From Pseudomonas sp. A34-9 (GTDB lineage Bacteria; Pseudomonadota; Gammaproteobacteria; Pseudomonadales; Pseudomonadaceae), in assembly GCF_029543085.1 (NCBI RefSeq), contig NZ_CP119967.1:744001-808000 (forward strand): 64,000 nucleotides of DNA, in the 5' to 3' direction. Under the pieces are notes generated by a model. That model searched no databases, was not told the origin of the DNA, and saw only the letters and a list, made by a program, of their open reading frames with translations. A program made the position numbers and the translations under genes. Below, one piece after another: positions 36,677 to 44,867 of the stretch. Positions within the stretch are counted from its first letter, which is position 1, and the number at the start of each line of letters is the position of its first letter.

Positions 36677-37945
36677 TCAGCCCAGATGCGTCTCGTGGCG
36701 CAGCTTGTCGCCGGCCGGATTGACGGCTTCGCGCAGGAAGCCGAAGCCCGTACGGCGGTCGAGGCGAAACAAGGTGTTGGTGACGTAGACGTCTTCGCGA
36801 ATACCGACCACTTCCACCACTTCGCTGACGCAGCGGCGCCCGTCAGGCATGCGCGTCAACTGGATGATCACGTCGAGGGCGGCGCAGATCATCTGGCGCA
36901 GCGTGCGTTCGGCGATGGAACGGCCCGTCAGGCCGACCAGGGTTTCCAGGCGCAGCAGGGCATCCTGGGCGTTGTTGGCGTGCACGGTGCTCATCGAGCC
37001 GTCGTGACCGGTGTTCATCGCGGTCAATACGTCGACCACTTCGACGCCGCGAATCTCGCCGAGGATGATCCGGTCGGGGCGCATCCGCAGGGCGTTACGG
37101 ATCAGGTCGCTGGCCTTCACTTCACCGTGGCCTTCGGCGTTCGGCGGACGGGTTTCCAGGCGCACCACGTGCGGGTGGCCGAGCTGCAATTCGGCGACGT
37201 CTTCGATGGTCACCAGACGCTCGTGCGGGTTGATCAACTGGCTGAGAATGTTCAGCAGCGTGGTCTTGCCGGTGCCGGTGCCGCCGCTGATCAGGATGTT
37301 GCAGCGCTTGCCGACCGCATCCTGGAAAAACTCGAAAATCGACAGGTCGATGGTTTGCATCGCCATCAGGTCGGTGCTCTTGAGCATGTCCTGGCGAAAT
37401 TTACGGATCGACAGGCACGGGCCATCGAGGGCAATCGGCGGAATGATCGCGTTGACCCGGCTGCCATCGGGCAGGCGTGCGTCGACCATCGGCGAAGATT
37501 CGTCGAGGCGCCGTCCGAGTGGCGCGAGGATGCGCTGCATCACGCGTTCGACGTGATGGGCGTCGATAAACCGCAGGTCACTCTGGTGCAGGACACCGTC
37601 GCGTTCGATAAACACCCGGTGCGGGCCGTTGACCAGAATCTCGGTCACTGACTGATCGCGCAACAACACTTCCAGCGGGCCGAAACCGGTGAGTTCGTCG
37701 ACGATCTCCTCGGCCAGGCGCTCCATCTCGTAGCGGGAAATCGCCAGGTGCAAACGGGCGATGTACTCGGCGACTTTGTCGGTGACAAATTGCGCGAGTT
37801 GTTGGCGTGAACCTTCCAGCAGGTTTTTGCCGGACTCTTCGAGGGCGTCGATGATGTAGCGATGCAGGACCAGTTTCAGGCCTTCGTGATCGCTGTTGCC
37901 GACGCCGTTGCGAGGCGCCGCGCCGAAAAGTTTTTCTGCGCTCAT
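36677..37945 (-). CDS. tadA: Tad secretion ATPase TadA (CpaF)
   Basis: TadA is the hexameric cytoplasmic ATPase that powers Flp pilus assembly. The 422-residue protein has Walker A GGTGTGKTT (221-229), an Asp box region (VTIEDVAELQL), the His box SMSTVHANN and the VNGPHRVFIERDG N-domain stretch. It lacks the tetracysteine of PulE-type ATPases, as expected for the CpaF branch. Its start overlaps the tadZ stop by 4 bases. Confidence 0.95.
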   Translation of the reverse strand: MSAEKLFGAAPRNGVGNSDHEGLKLVLHRYIIDALEESGKNLLEGSRQQLAQFVTDKVAEYIARLHLAISRYEMERLAEEIVDELTGFGPLEVLLRDQSVTEILVNGPHRVFIERDGVLHQSDLRFIDAHHVERVMQRILAPLGRRLDESSPMVDARLPDGSRVNAIIPPIALDGPCLSIRKFRQDMLKSTDLMAMQTIDLSIFEFFQDAVGKRCNILISGGTGTGKTTLLNILSQLINPHERLVTIEDVAELQLGHPHVVRLETRPPNAEGHGEVKASDLIRNALRMRPDRIILGEIRGVEVVDVLTAMNTGHDGSMSTVHANNAQDALLRLETLVGLTGRSIAERTLRQMICAALDVIIQLTRMPDGRRCVSEVVEVVGIREDVYVTNTLFRLDRRTGFGFLREAVNPAGDKLRHETHLG

Positions 37946-39132
37946 GAGGTGCCTCGCAAGCGGTCGAACCAGGTGACTTTAGGCTTGGCCAGGCCCTCGG
38001 AACGTTTGGCCAGGCGTTCACCGAGGGCGCGCAGGCTCTGGGTGAGTTTTTCCCGCGGGGCCAGTTCGAACAGGCTGACGCCCTGGTTTTTGGCGTTCAG
38101 GCGCACTTCCGGGGTGAGGGCCAGCGTAGCGATCACTTCCAGGTTGAAGGTCTTGCCGAGGGTTTCCGAGTTGGGCGCGACGTTGCTCAAGTAGCGATCG
38201 ATCAGCAGGCGTCCGTGGTCGAGCTTCATGCCTTTTTCCCGCCACAGATTGAGCACGGCGAGGTTGCGCCGGCAGTTGAGCACGTTCTGGTCGGTGTACC
38301 AGAGCAACTTGTCGCAGTGGCTGACAAAGGTGCGCAACGCTTCGCTGTCGCTCTGCCCGGTGAGGTTCACGACGATGTGCTGGAAGTGCTGGCGCAGGGC
38401 ACTGAGCAACATGTACAGCTCGGCGGCGCTGGTGTTTTCCAGCGGCTCGTCGTTGCTGGCGTAGGCGAGAATTCGCAGGCCGGCCTCGGCACTGGTGAAG
38501 GCGCTGTCGATCAACGTGGCGTCGAGCCTTCGCAAGTGGCGCAAGGCATCGCCGAAGTGAAACGAACTCTCCAGCCCGAGCAGGGCGAGGCTGTCACCGC
38601 GCGGCAAACCGAGATCGAGCAGCAAGGTCTGCTGACCGCTCTTCTGTACGACCAATGCCATGTGGTTGGCTAGCAGTGCGCCGTCGGAGCTGCTCTGTAC
38701 GCCATACATAACCGTGAGGCCACCCAGTTGCGTGTTCGGTGCCACGGGCGGCAGGCGTTTGCTCAAGCGCCGCACCAGCCCGGCGACTTCACTGGAGCGC
38801 GACCCGTAGGCGACAAAATCCCGGGCGCCGGCGCGCATCGCATTGAGCACCAGCTGATTGTCCATGCCGTCGCCAAGGGCCACGATTGCCAGCATCGGTT
38901 TGGCTTCCAGCGCGCCTTCGATCAACGCGCTCTGGGCGACCACGTGCTCGCGATCCAGGCCGACGAACACCAGGTTGGCAAAGGTCACGTCCACTAGCGC
39001 GAGCAGTTCATCAAGGCTGCCGCCACCGGCGCTGACCACCTGACCGAGCGGCGCGAGCGCGCCTTGCAGCCACTCCAGATCGGTGCTGTTGCGGGTGATG
39101 GCGAGAAAGGTCTGGCTCAGGCTCTGGCTCAT
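37942..39132 (-). CDS. tadZ: Tad localisation protein TadZ (CpaE-like)
   Basis: The 396-residue protein has an N-terminal receiver-like domain (about 8-130) without phospho-acceptor chemistry and a MinD/ParA-like domain. The P-loop position reads VMYGVQSSSDGALLANH, without the GKGGxGKT lysine. TadZ marks the pole where the pilus is built; an atypical P-loop is known in this family. It overlaps rcpA and tadA by 4 bases each. Confidence 0.88.
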   Translation of the reverse strand: MSQSLSQTFLAITRNSTDLEWLQGALAPLGQVVSAGGGSLDELLALVDVTFANLVFVGLDREHVVAQSALIEGALEAKPMLAIVALGDGMDNQLVLNAMRAGARDFVAYGSRSSEVAGLVRRLSKRLPPVAPNTQLGGLTVMYGVQSSSDGALLANHMALVVQKSGQQTLLLDLGLPRGDSLALLGLESSFHFGDALRHLRRLDATLIDSAFTSAEAGLRILAYASNDEPLENTSAAELYMLLSALRQHFQHIVVNLTGQSDSEALRTFVSHCDKLLWYTDQNVLNCRRNLAVLNLWREKGMKLDHGRLLIDRYLSNVAPNSETLGKTFNLEVIATLALTPEVRLNAKNQGVSLFELAPREKLTQSLRALGERLAKRSEGLAKPKVTWFDRLRGTS

Positions 39133-40370
39133 TGGGATAACCCGCTGCGCTTGTCGAAATTGCCGTTCTCGAGGAAAAACATGCGGTAGAAATTCGGGTC
39201 GTAGTTGCGCAGTTTCTCGCCGGGCAACGACGGTAATTGGGCATCGGCGGCCAATGGCTGCACCAGATGCGGGGTGACGATCATCAGCAGTTCGCGCTCC
39301 TCGCGCTTGATCTGCGAGCCTTTGAAAAAGGCGCCGAGCACCGGGATGTCACCGAGGCCGGGAAACTTGTTCACTTGCGAGCTGTTGGTGGTACTGATCA
39401 AGCCACTGATGACGAAGCTTTCGCCATCGCCCAGTGACACGCTGGTGTCGGTGCGGCGGATGGTCAGGGCGGGTACGGTGGTGCCGGCAATTTGCACCGC
39501 ATTGCTGAAGTCCAGTTCGCTGACTTCCGGAGCGACCTTCAACGCGATGCGATCGCGGCCGATGATGGTCGGTGTCAGGGTCAGGCGGATGCCGAATTCC
39601 TTGTATTCGATCGAGACGCTGTCGCTGCCGGAACTGGGCACCGGAATCGGAATTTCACCGCCGGCCAGAAAGCTCGCGCTCTGCCCGTTCAGCGCCACCA
39701 GACTCGGCCGTGCGAGGGTGTAGGCGAAGCCGCTGGTTTCCAGCGCGTTGATGATCGCCATGGTTTTGCCGCCGATCCACGAGAAGTTAAACAACGAGTT
39801 GTCCACCGGCAGGCGGGGCTGCGGCACGCCGTCAATCGGCGGCAGTGTGCCGGGCGAACCGAAGAGGAAATTGCCACGCGTGCCGATCAGCGAGGCGGTG
39901 GCTTCTTTGAGTTTGGTCCGGCTGACTTCGACGAAGCGAATATCGGTCTGTACCTGGGACGGCAGGCTCGGATCATCTGAGGGCAAAGCACTGTTCAACG
40001 CGGCGGTGGCGGCGCCCTGCACGAATACCATGCTCTGGCGCGGCTCGCTCGAGCACGCCGTCCAGACCATCAGGCTGGTGGCGCCGGGCGCCACACCGGT
40101 GAGTAAAAAGGACGAGCTGCCATTGGCGTGTACGTCGGCGATTTTCGGATCGCCAATCGCCAGACGAGTAATCGCCACCGGGGACTGCACGTCCTGCTGA
40201 AAGCCTTCGCCGATTTCGATCACCGGCGGCATGCGCCCCAGTGCCGAGCAATTACCGACCGCCGCCAACGCGGCGTCCATCGACAGGCCCATCAGTAACA
40301 GGGCGCGCAGCATGGGTTTGAATGTCGGCCTGAAACGACTCTGCATGCCCTTGGATCCTTGCGCAGTCAT
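39129..40370 (-). CDS. rcpA: Flp pilus secretin RcpA (CpaC)
   Basis: The 413-residue outer-membrane secretin has a signal peptide with a basic start (about 1-36), a BON/N-domain region with ITRLAIGDPKIADV, and the C-terminal secretin domain with IPIPVPSSGSDSVSIEYKEFG and IPVLGAFFKG. It forms the outer-membrane pore for the Flp pilus. It overlaps rcpC (ATGA) and tadZ. Confidence 0.93.
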   Translation of the reverse strand: MTAQGSKGMQSRFRPTFKPMLRALLLMGLSMDAALAAVGNCSALGRMPPVIEIGEGFQQDVQSPVAITRLAIGDPKIADVHANGSSSFLLTGVAPGATSLMVWTACSSEPRQSMVFVQGAATAALNSALPSDDPSLPSQVQTDIRFVEVSRTKLKEATASLIGTRGNFLFGSPGTLPPIDGVPQPRLPVDNSLFNFSWIGGKTMAIINALETSGFAYTLARPSLVALNGQSASFLAGGEIPIPVPSSGSDSVSIEYKEFGIRLTLTPTIIGRDRIALKVAPEVSELDFSNAVQIAGTTVPALTIRRTDTSVSLGDGESFVISGLISTTNSSQVNKFPGLGDIPVLGAFFKGSQIKREERELLMIVTPHLVQPLAADAQLPSLPGEKLRNYDPNFYRMFFLENGNFDKRSGLSQ

Positions 40371-41308
40371 GGGTTTTGTTGGGTGATCTGATTGCCGCGA
40401 ATGATTTCCACCGCCGGCCGCGCCGTGCCACCGGAACCGCCGCTGGCTGGCGTTTTCGGTGCGCCGCTCAAGGCCAGTTGGGTGAACTGGACAAGTTGTC
40501 GGTTGGCGCTGTCGAGATGGGCCGCAGACTGGTCTTCACCGGCCCAGTATTTGGCCAGGCGTTGTTCTTCGCTGCTGCGCACGGCCAGGCGCAAGGTGCC
40601 GGCCTGCGTGGCGAGCATCAGGCGACTGAGCAGTTGTTCCGGCACCGCCAGCACCACGGTGCGCGCGGCGATGCGGCGTTGATCCTGTTTGAGTTTTTCG
40701 TCAGCGCTCAAGGCCGGCGAAGCGGGTTGGCCGTCATTGGTCAGGCCGTACTGATCACCCACCCCAAGCACGCGCATGGCCGGTAGAACGATCTGCGCCG
40801 ACTGTTCCGGATTGCTGGAGTCCTGGCGCAGATAGAGCAGCACATCGACGTAATCGCCGGGGATCAATTGCCCGGCCGCGCCGATCACTTCGTCGACCGC
40901 CACGGTCAATGCGCGCTCATCGCGATGAATCATGCGTGCCAATGAACCGCCGGCGGTGAAGCTTTCATCGTTCAGCCAAGTGCCGGCGCTGAGGTGCCGC
41001 CAGGGTGTGCGGCCGACGGCCTGATCGACGTTGCTCAAGCTGCCCGCCGGTGCACTGCGCAGTTTTTCCACCGCGACATCGGCCGCCGTCAGCGCGGTAA
41101 ACGGCGGCACATCGTGCAGCAACACCACCACCGGTTGGCGGGTCTGGTCTTCGGCGATCGCGACAGTTTTTTCAACGGTGACGGCTGGGGCAACGGGCGC
41201 TTCGGCGACGGGTGCCGGTTGACGACTGAGCACCAGTCCCCAGTAGCCGACAAAAATCGCTCCAAGCAGAAGGATGGCTGCAAGGCCCATGGTGACGCGA
41301 CTGTTCAT
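40367..41308 (-). CDS. rcpC: Flp pilus assembly protein RcpC (CpaB)
   Basis: The 313-residue protein has an N-terminal TM/signal anchor (7-28), an SAF domain (VPPFTALTAADVAVEKL through IHRDERALTVAVDEVIGAAG) and the RcpC/CpaB C-terminal domain (YVDVLLYL, AARTVVLAV). It is thought to gate or stabilise the RcpA secretin. It is the first gene of the eight-gene assembly operon, divergent from flp1 across 331 bases. Confidence 0.92.
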   Translation of the reverse strand: MNSRVTMGLAAILLLGAIFVGYWGLVLSRQPAPVAEAPVAPAVTVEKTVAIAEDQTRQPVVVLLHDVPPFTALTAADVAVEKLRSAPAGSLSNVDQAVGRTPWRHLSAGTWLNDESFTAGGSLARMIHRDERALTVAVDEVIGAAGQLIPGDYVDVLLYLRQDSSNPEQSAQIVLPAMRVLGVGDQYGLTNDGQPASPALSADEKLKQDQRRIAARTVVLAVPEQLLSRLMLATQAGTLRLAVRSSEEQRLAKYWAGEDQSAAHLDSANRQLVQFTQLALSGAPKTPASGGSGGTARPAVEIIRGNQITQQNP

Positions 41309-41507
41309 GACGGCTCTCCCTTTCCTGCTGCACTACCCACCGCACTTGCTTACGAGAGAAGTTCCCAATCCGGCAGCTATGAACATGCAACTATTTCGCT
41401 ATTTCCACGCTAGCTGATCCGAGCCAAAACGCCATTAGTGACAGGAAAATAACTCACTAAAGTATGAGTCTTGGCCAATTAACAGCAGCCATCGGCAATT
41501 TCGCGAT

Positions 41508-41530
41508 GTGATTAATCCTTTGTGATTAAT
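41508..41530. promoter_or_regulatory. GTGATTAAT direct repeats in the rcpC/flp1 gap
   Basis: Two perfect GTGATTAAT copies start at 41508 and 41522 (14 bases apart) within the 331-base divergent region. A TTGACA hexamer lies at 41561-41566 without a clear -10. The repeats are candidate binding sites for PprB or another regulator of the divergent tad and flp promoters. The rest of the gap (41309-41639) is AT-rich and has no gene. Confidence 0.4.
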
Positions 41531-41639
41531 TCGTTCTTACAGTTGTTGGGTAGGGCTTTGTTGACAATGCTCAAATGGCACGGTGGAACCTTGCCGCTGT
41601 AGTGCGACGTCGGCGCCAGAGGCGCGAAGGAGTGGATGT

Positions 41640-41849
41640 ATGTTCCAGATGATTGTTGATTATTTGACGGCCAGAGTTCGTCTGTTGATCAGAAACGAGG
41701 AAGCAGCCTCGGCGATCGAGTACGCGATTGTGGTGGCGATGGTTGCCGTTGTGGTGGTGGCCTTCGTGACCCCACTGGGTAACCGGGTGCTGTTCTACTT
41801 CAACAATATCTTGACCGGACTTGGCGGCACTGCCGTGACCAGACCCTGA
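41640..41849 (+). CDS. flp: Flp type IVb pilin, copy 1
   Basis: The 69-residue prepilin has a basic leader, the processing region NEEAASAIEYAIVVAMVAVV and one long hydrophobic helix. The EY pair of Flp prepilins is present, but the residue at the expected -1 position is Ala instead of Gly. The ATG at 41640 follows AAGGAG; a longer frame to 41583 is rejected. It is the first of a tandem pilin pair opposite rcpC. Confidence 0.92.
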   Translation: MFQMIVDYLTARVRLLIRNEEAASAIEYAIVVAMVAVVVVAFVTPLGNRVLFYFNNILTGLGGTAVTRP

Positions 41850-41867
41850 CGACCGAGGAGAACTGCG

Positions 41868-42083
41868 ATGCTCTTTGAGTACCTGATGATTCGTGCCCGC
41901 AGTTTCCTGGCCAATGAGGATGCAGCATCGGCCATCGAGTATGCGATTGTGGTGGCGATGGTGGCGGTGGTGGTCATCGTGTTCGTCACGCCGGTGGGTG
42001 GCCGTGTGCTGGTCATGTTCAACAACTTGCTGGTGGCGCTGGGGGGGACGGCCGTCTCGACCACACCTGCGCCGTCCTCCTGA
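41868..42083 (+). CDS. Flp type IVb pilin, copy 2
   Basis: This 71-residue paralogue of the preceding pilin shares AASAIEYAIVVAMVAVVV exactly and has a different C-terminal tail (AVSTTPAPSS). It also has Ala at -1. It lies 18 bases after copy 1 and is preceded by GAGGAG. It may be a second major pilin or a minor variant. Confidence 0.92.
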   Translation: MLFEYLMIRARSFLANEDAASAIEYAIVVAMVAVVVIVFVTPVGGRVLVMFNNLLVALGGTAVSTTPAPSS

Positions 42084-42155
42084 GCTGAACGAAGCTCAAT
42101 GCCCGGCTGATGTCGGGCTACACTCGGGTTCACTTTCAGTTTTCAGGAATTGCCC

Positions 42156-42566
42156 ATGACTGCTTCTTCGCTGCCGCGCCAACAGTTGCTTCTGGTTGAC
42201 GATGAAGAGGACGCGTTGCTGGAGCTGGCGGAGTTGCTGGAGGGGGAGGGGTTTGTCTGTCATACGGCGACGTCGGTGAAGCTGGCGTTGCATCATCTGA
42301 CTCGCCATCCTGATATCGCGTTGGTGATCACTGATTTGCGTATGCCTGAAGAGTCCGGGATGTCGTTGATCAAGCGCTTGCGTGAGCATACTTCGCGACA
42401 GCATTTGCCGGTGATTGTGATGTCCGGACATGCGGATATGGAGGATGTCAGTGATCTGTTGCGATTGCAGGTGGTGGATCTGTTTCGCAAGCCGATTTAT
42501 TACGTCAGGTTGTTGGAGACGCTGGATAATTTGTTTCCCAAGCCCAGGATGAACCTTGTTCGGTGA
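42156..42566 (+). CDS. single-domain response regulator
   Basis: This 136-residue stand-alone receiver has the acidic pair in LLVDDEED, the phospho-site in VITDLRMPEESG, the switch residue in VIVMSGHAD and Lys in FRKPI. There is no output domain. Its receiver looks close to that of PprB, so PprA or another kinase could phosphorylate it and it may tune the PprAB switch; this is inference. The ATG at 42156 follows CAGGAA. It follows flp2 after 72 bases, with a small GCCCG/CGGGC hairpin between. Confidence 0.88.
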   Translation: MTASSLPRQQLLLVDDEEDALLELAELLEGEGFVCHTATSVKLALHHLTRHPDIALVITDLRMPEESGMSLIKRLREHTSRQHLPVIVMSGHADMEDVSDLLRLQVVDLFRKPIYYVRLLETLDNLFPKPRMNLVR

Positions 42567-42578
42567 TGGGGGGGGGGC

Positions 42579-42910
42579 ATATCCGTTGCTGCGGTAACGG
42601 CGGCTTAGGGTTCCGCCCTTACGGCGGGTCACTTTTTCCAGACGCCGAAAAAGTAACCAAAAAGGCTTGCTCCTACGTTCGGCCCGCTCGCTGGGGCTCG
42701 GGGTTCCTTCGCTGCGGGATCGATCCGGGCGCAGCGCCTACGGTTTGCTTCGCTGCACCTCCTCTCGCTGTGTTTGGCTTCGCCAAACGGTCGCTGCGCT
42801 CCCACGCCCGGATCAATCCCTCCACTCAGCCTTCCGATGTCGCCCGTGGATCAAGATCAAGATCAAGAGCTGCAGCCGAGCTAACGCTCATCCTGTTGAG
42901 TGGTGAGAAG
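42579..42910. repeat. ~330-bp structured repeat, copy 2
   Basis: This is a direct repeat of 32401-32727 with few substitutions and one extra ATCAAG hexamer (around 42851). The small hairpin reads CACTTTTTC/GAAAAAGT in place of CACTTTTGG/CCAAAAGT, so both arms changed together. Like copy 1, it starts just after a response-regulator gene. Confidence 0.85.
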
Positions 42911-42952
42911 CAGAAGCGATGTGCGGTGTGCGCTGTTTTGCTTTGGCTTTTC

Positions 42953-42995
42953 TGTGGGAGCGAGCTTGCTCCGGGCGGCGATCCGACGAAGGCGG
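42953..42995. repeat. single REP-like unit (TGTGGGAGCGAGCTTGCTC type)
   Basis: TGTGGGAGCGAGCTTGCTCC with its short GAGC-GAGC/GCTC symmetry is a common Pseudomonas extragenic motif. It occurs once here, in the 496-base gap between the response regulator and the transporter gene. The remainder (42996-43062) shows nothing recognisable. Confidence 0.5.
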
Positions 42996-43062
42996 CCTGA
43001 CAGCCGACCAATCTCTGGCTGACAGAGCACTTGGCGCTACCCACGCCTCCTTAGGTAATGGG

Positions 43063-44733
43063 TTACAGCTGATAGCTGAAGCTGATGCTGTACCGCGGCC
43101 GTCGATTGAAGGTGTCCAGGGCTTCATCCGACATGGCCTTCGCTGCTTCCAGTGCGATGTTGTAGTACTTGGCATCGCCAAATCGCAACCCGATCGCGGC
43201 GGATGACAGGTTGTTCGCCCGGACCGGCAGTTCATTGAACCAGCTTCGCGAGCGGTCGAGCACCACGTACGGTTGCAGGATGCGCACCCAGTTGCCGTCG
43301 CGGTTGAAGCTGTAGTTGACCTCGTACGCCACGCCCCAGCCCTTGTCGCCGGACGCTTGATCGTCGGGATAACCGCGACCGAAATTCTGCCCGCCGAACA
43401 CCGCGCGCTCGCTGTCCGGCAGGGTGTCGTCGCTCCAGTACAGCGCGGCCGACAGCACGCCTTGCCAGTTGTCGAAGAACTTGTCGCTTTGCACGCCGGA
43501 CAGCCGCACGCGGAAGAAGTCGAGGTCGATGGCGTCGTTGTTGGTTTTTGCGCCCATGCTGTCGAGGCCTTGGTACACACCGCCGCTGAGGATTCGCAGT
43601 TGGCGGGCATCGGCCTTGCGCCAGTCGCTCTCGAAGGCGAGGGCGCGGATGTCGGTGCGTTCTTCGACGCTCAGCGGGTAGCCGATCACGTTGTAGCGGG
43701 TCTTGTCGTTGACGGCGTAAAGCCTTGAGCCGGCCGTCAGCAGTTCGTTGGAAGCAGCAATCAGCGGCAGCGTGAAGCCGATCGAGTAGCGATCGTTTTC
43801 GCGGTGCGGTTTGAGTTGCAGGCCGTTGTCGAGCAGGACATTGGTGCCGGGGTCAGCGCGGTAACGTGAAGCGGACAGGGCCAGTTGAGCGCCCTCGTCA
43901 TTGACGAACTGGTTGTAGTCGAGGCGGTAGTAATGTTCGTGATCGTCACCCGGTGGAAACAGCCCGCTGAGGCTCAGTTGCTCGCCCATCGAGGTCTGCG
44001 CGTTACTGCTGACGCCGAGCAAGGCCTGGGTGCCGTTGCGGTTATCTTCGGTGGTGCTCAGCGTACTGGTGAAGGGTTTGCGACTGGCCTGGGCGACCAG
44101 GGTTGTCGCGCCGTCGGTGGTGCCGGGTGGTGGAACCTGGGCCTGGATCGTCACGCCGGGAATGCGTGTCATCAGTGTGGTGTAGCGCTCGAAGGTTTTG
44201 CGGGTCAGTGGCCGTTCGGCCTGGATTTTCGCCGCCAGTTTATCGAGCAGGACTTTGACTCGGCCGACATCGCCCTGGATCTGGACATCCCGCACGTAGC
44301 CTTCCACCAGCACCACGCGCGCTACGCCGTCATTGAAGTTTTGCTGCGGCAAGAACGCGTAGGACAGCAAATAGCCGTCCTGCTGATAGCGCCGGGTGAT
44401 GCTGCGCGTGGCTTCGATCAGGTCGGCGAGGCTGCTTTGGTGGCCGATCAGGGGCTTATAGATGTCGGCGAGTTCGTTGAGTGGGTAAAGGGTTCCGCCT
44501 TCGATCTGCACGGTTTGCAGATTGATTTTAGTGTCCATCAGCAGTGGCTGCGCGGCGGCTGCACCGGCGTCCGGCACTTGCACGGGCGCGGCGCTCGGGC
44601 GATAGGCGTCGGCCGGCAGGTTCGGCACGGGCAGGTTGCGGATGGTTTCGTTGCTGTTGAGGAAACTGGGCAGGGTGTCGGCGAGGGCGGCGGAACTGAG
44701 ACTGAGGAACAGCAGGGATGCCATTACGCGCAT
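43063..44733 (-). CDS. ShlB/FhaC-type two-partner secretion transporter (TpsB)
   Basis: The 556-residue outer-membrane protein has a signal peptide (cleavage near SSAALA), a Pro/Ala spacer, a POTRA domain (about 65-150: LQTVQIEGGTLYPLNEL through VARVVLVEGYV), a second POTRA-like segment and a C-terminal 16-strand barrel with FGGQNFGRGYPDDQ. TpsB proteins export a large TpsA adhesin or cytolysin. No TpsA gene is adjacent; the neighbour encodes a collagen-like lipoprotein. I choose the ATG at 44733, with GGAG six bases before it, over an ATG 12 bases upstream. Confidence 0.88.
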   Translation of the reverse strand: MRVMASLLFLSLSSAALADTLPSFLNSNETIRNLPVPNLPADAYRPSAAPVQVPDAGAAAAQPLLMDTKINLQTVQIEGGTLYPLNELADIYKPLIGHQSSLADLIEATRSITRRYQQDGYLLSYAFLPQQNFNDGVARVVLVEGYVRDVQIQGDVGRVKVLLDKLAAKIQAERPLTRKTFERYTTLMTRIPGVTIQAQVPPPGTTDGATTLVAQASRKPFTSTLSTTEDNRNGTQALLGVSSNAQTSMGEQLSLSGLFPPGDDHEHYYRLDYNQFVNDEGAQLALSASRYRADPGTNVLLDNGLQLKPHRENDRYSIGFTLPLIAASNELLTAGSRLYAVNDKTRYNVIGYPLSVEERTDIRALAFESDWRKADARQLRILSGGVYQGLDSMGAKTNNDAIDLDFFRVRLSGVQSDKFFDNWQGVLSAALYWSDDTLPDSERAVFGGQNFGRGYPDDQASGDKGWGVAYEVNYSFNRDGNWVRILQPYVVLDRSRSWFNELPVRANNLSSAAIGLRFGDAKYYNIALEAAKAMSDEALDTFNRRPRYSISFSYQL

Positions 44734-44780
44734 AGGACACTCCATGGTCAGAACACAGCACTGGGCTGATTTCTCCTAAG

Positions 44781-44814
44781 AAAAAAGGCGGAAGACTCGT
44801 GGGAATCTTCCGCC
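44781..44814 (-). terminator. intrinsic terminator after collagen-like gene
   Basis: GGCGGAAGA/TCTTCCGCC (44787-44795 with 44806-44814) reads on the minus strand into six T's. It separates the collagen-like gene from the TpsB gene, so the two are at least partly independent. Confidence 0.9.
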
Positions 44815-44867
44815 CTCAACCAAGCGTAGGCGCTGTAGGTGAGGCCGTCGAATCGGCCAGGTGCAAT

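Noticed and set aside
35717-37651. 644-codon open frame on the plus strand opposite tadB and tadA
   Set aside because: It runs across two well-identified genes of the opposite strand and has Gln/His/Arg-rich shadow composition.
41575-41595. Sigma-54-like TGGCAC...TTGC upstream of flp1
   Set aside because: The spacing between the GG and GC elements is about four bases too long for a -24/-12 promoter.
32401-42910. A composite transposon or genomic island bounded by the paired repeats
   Set aside because: No transposase, integrase, tRNA end or target duplication is visible and codon use of the enclosed tad genes matches their neighbours; kept only as a repeat observation.
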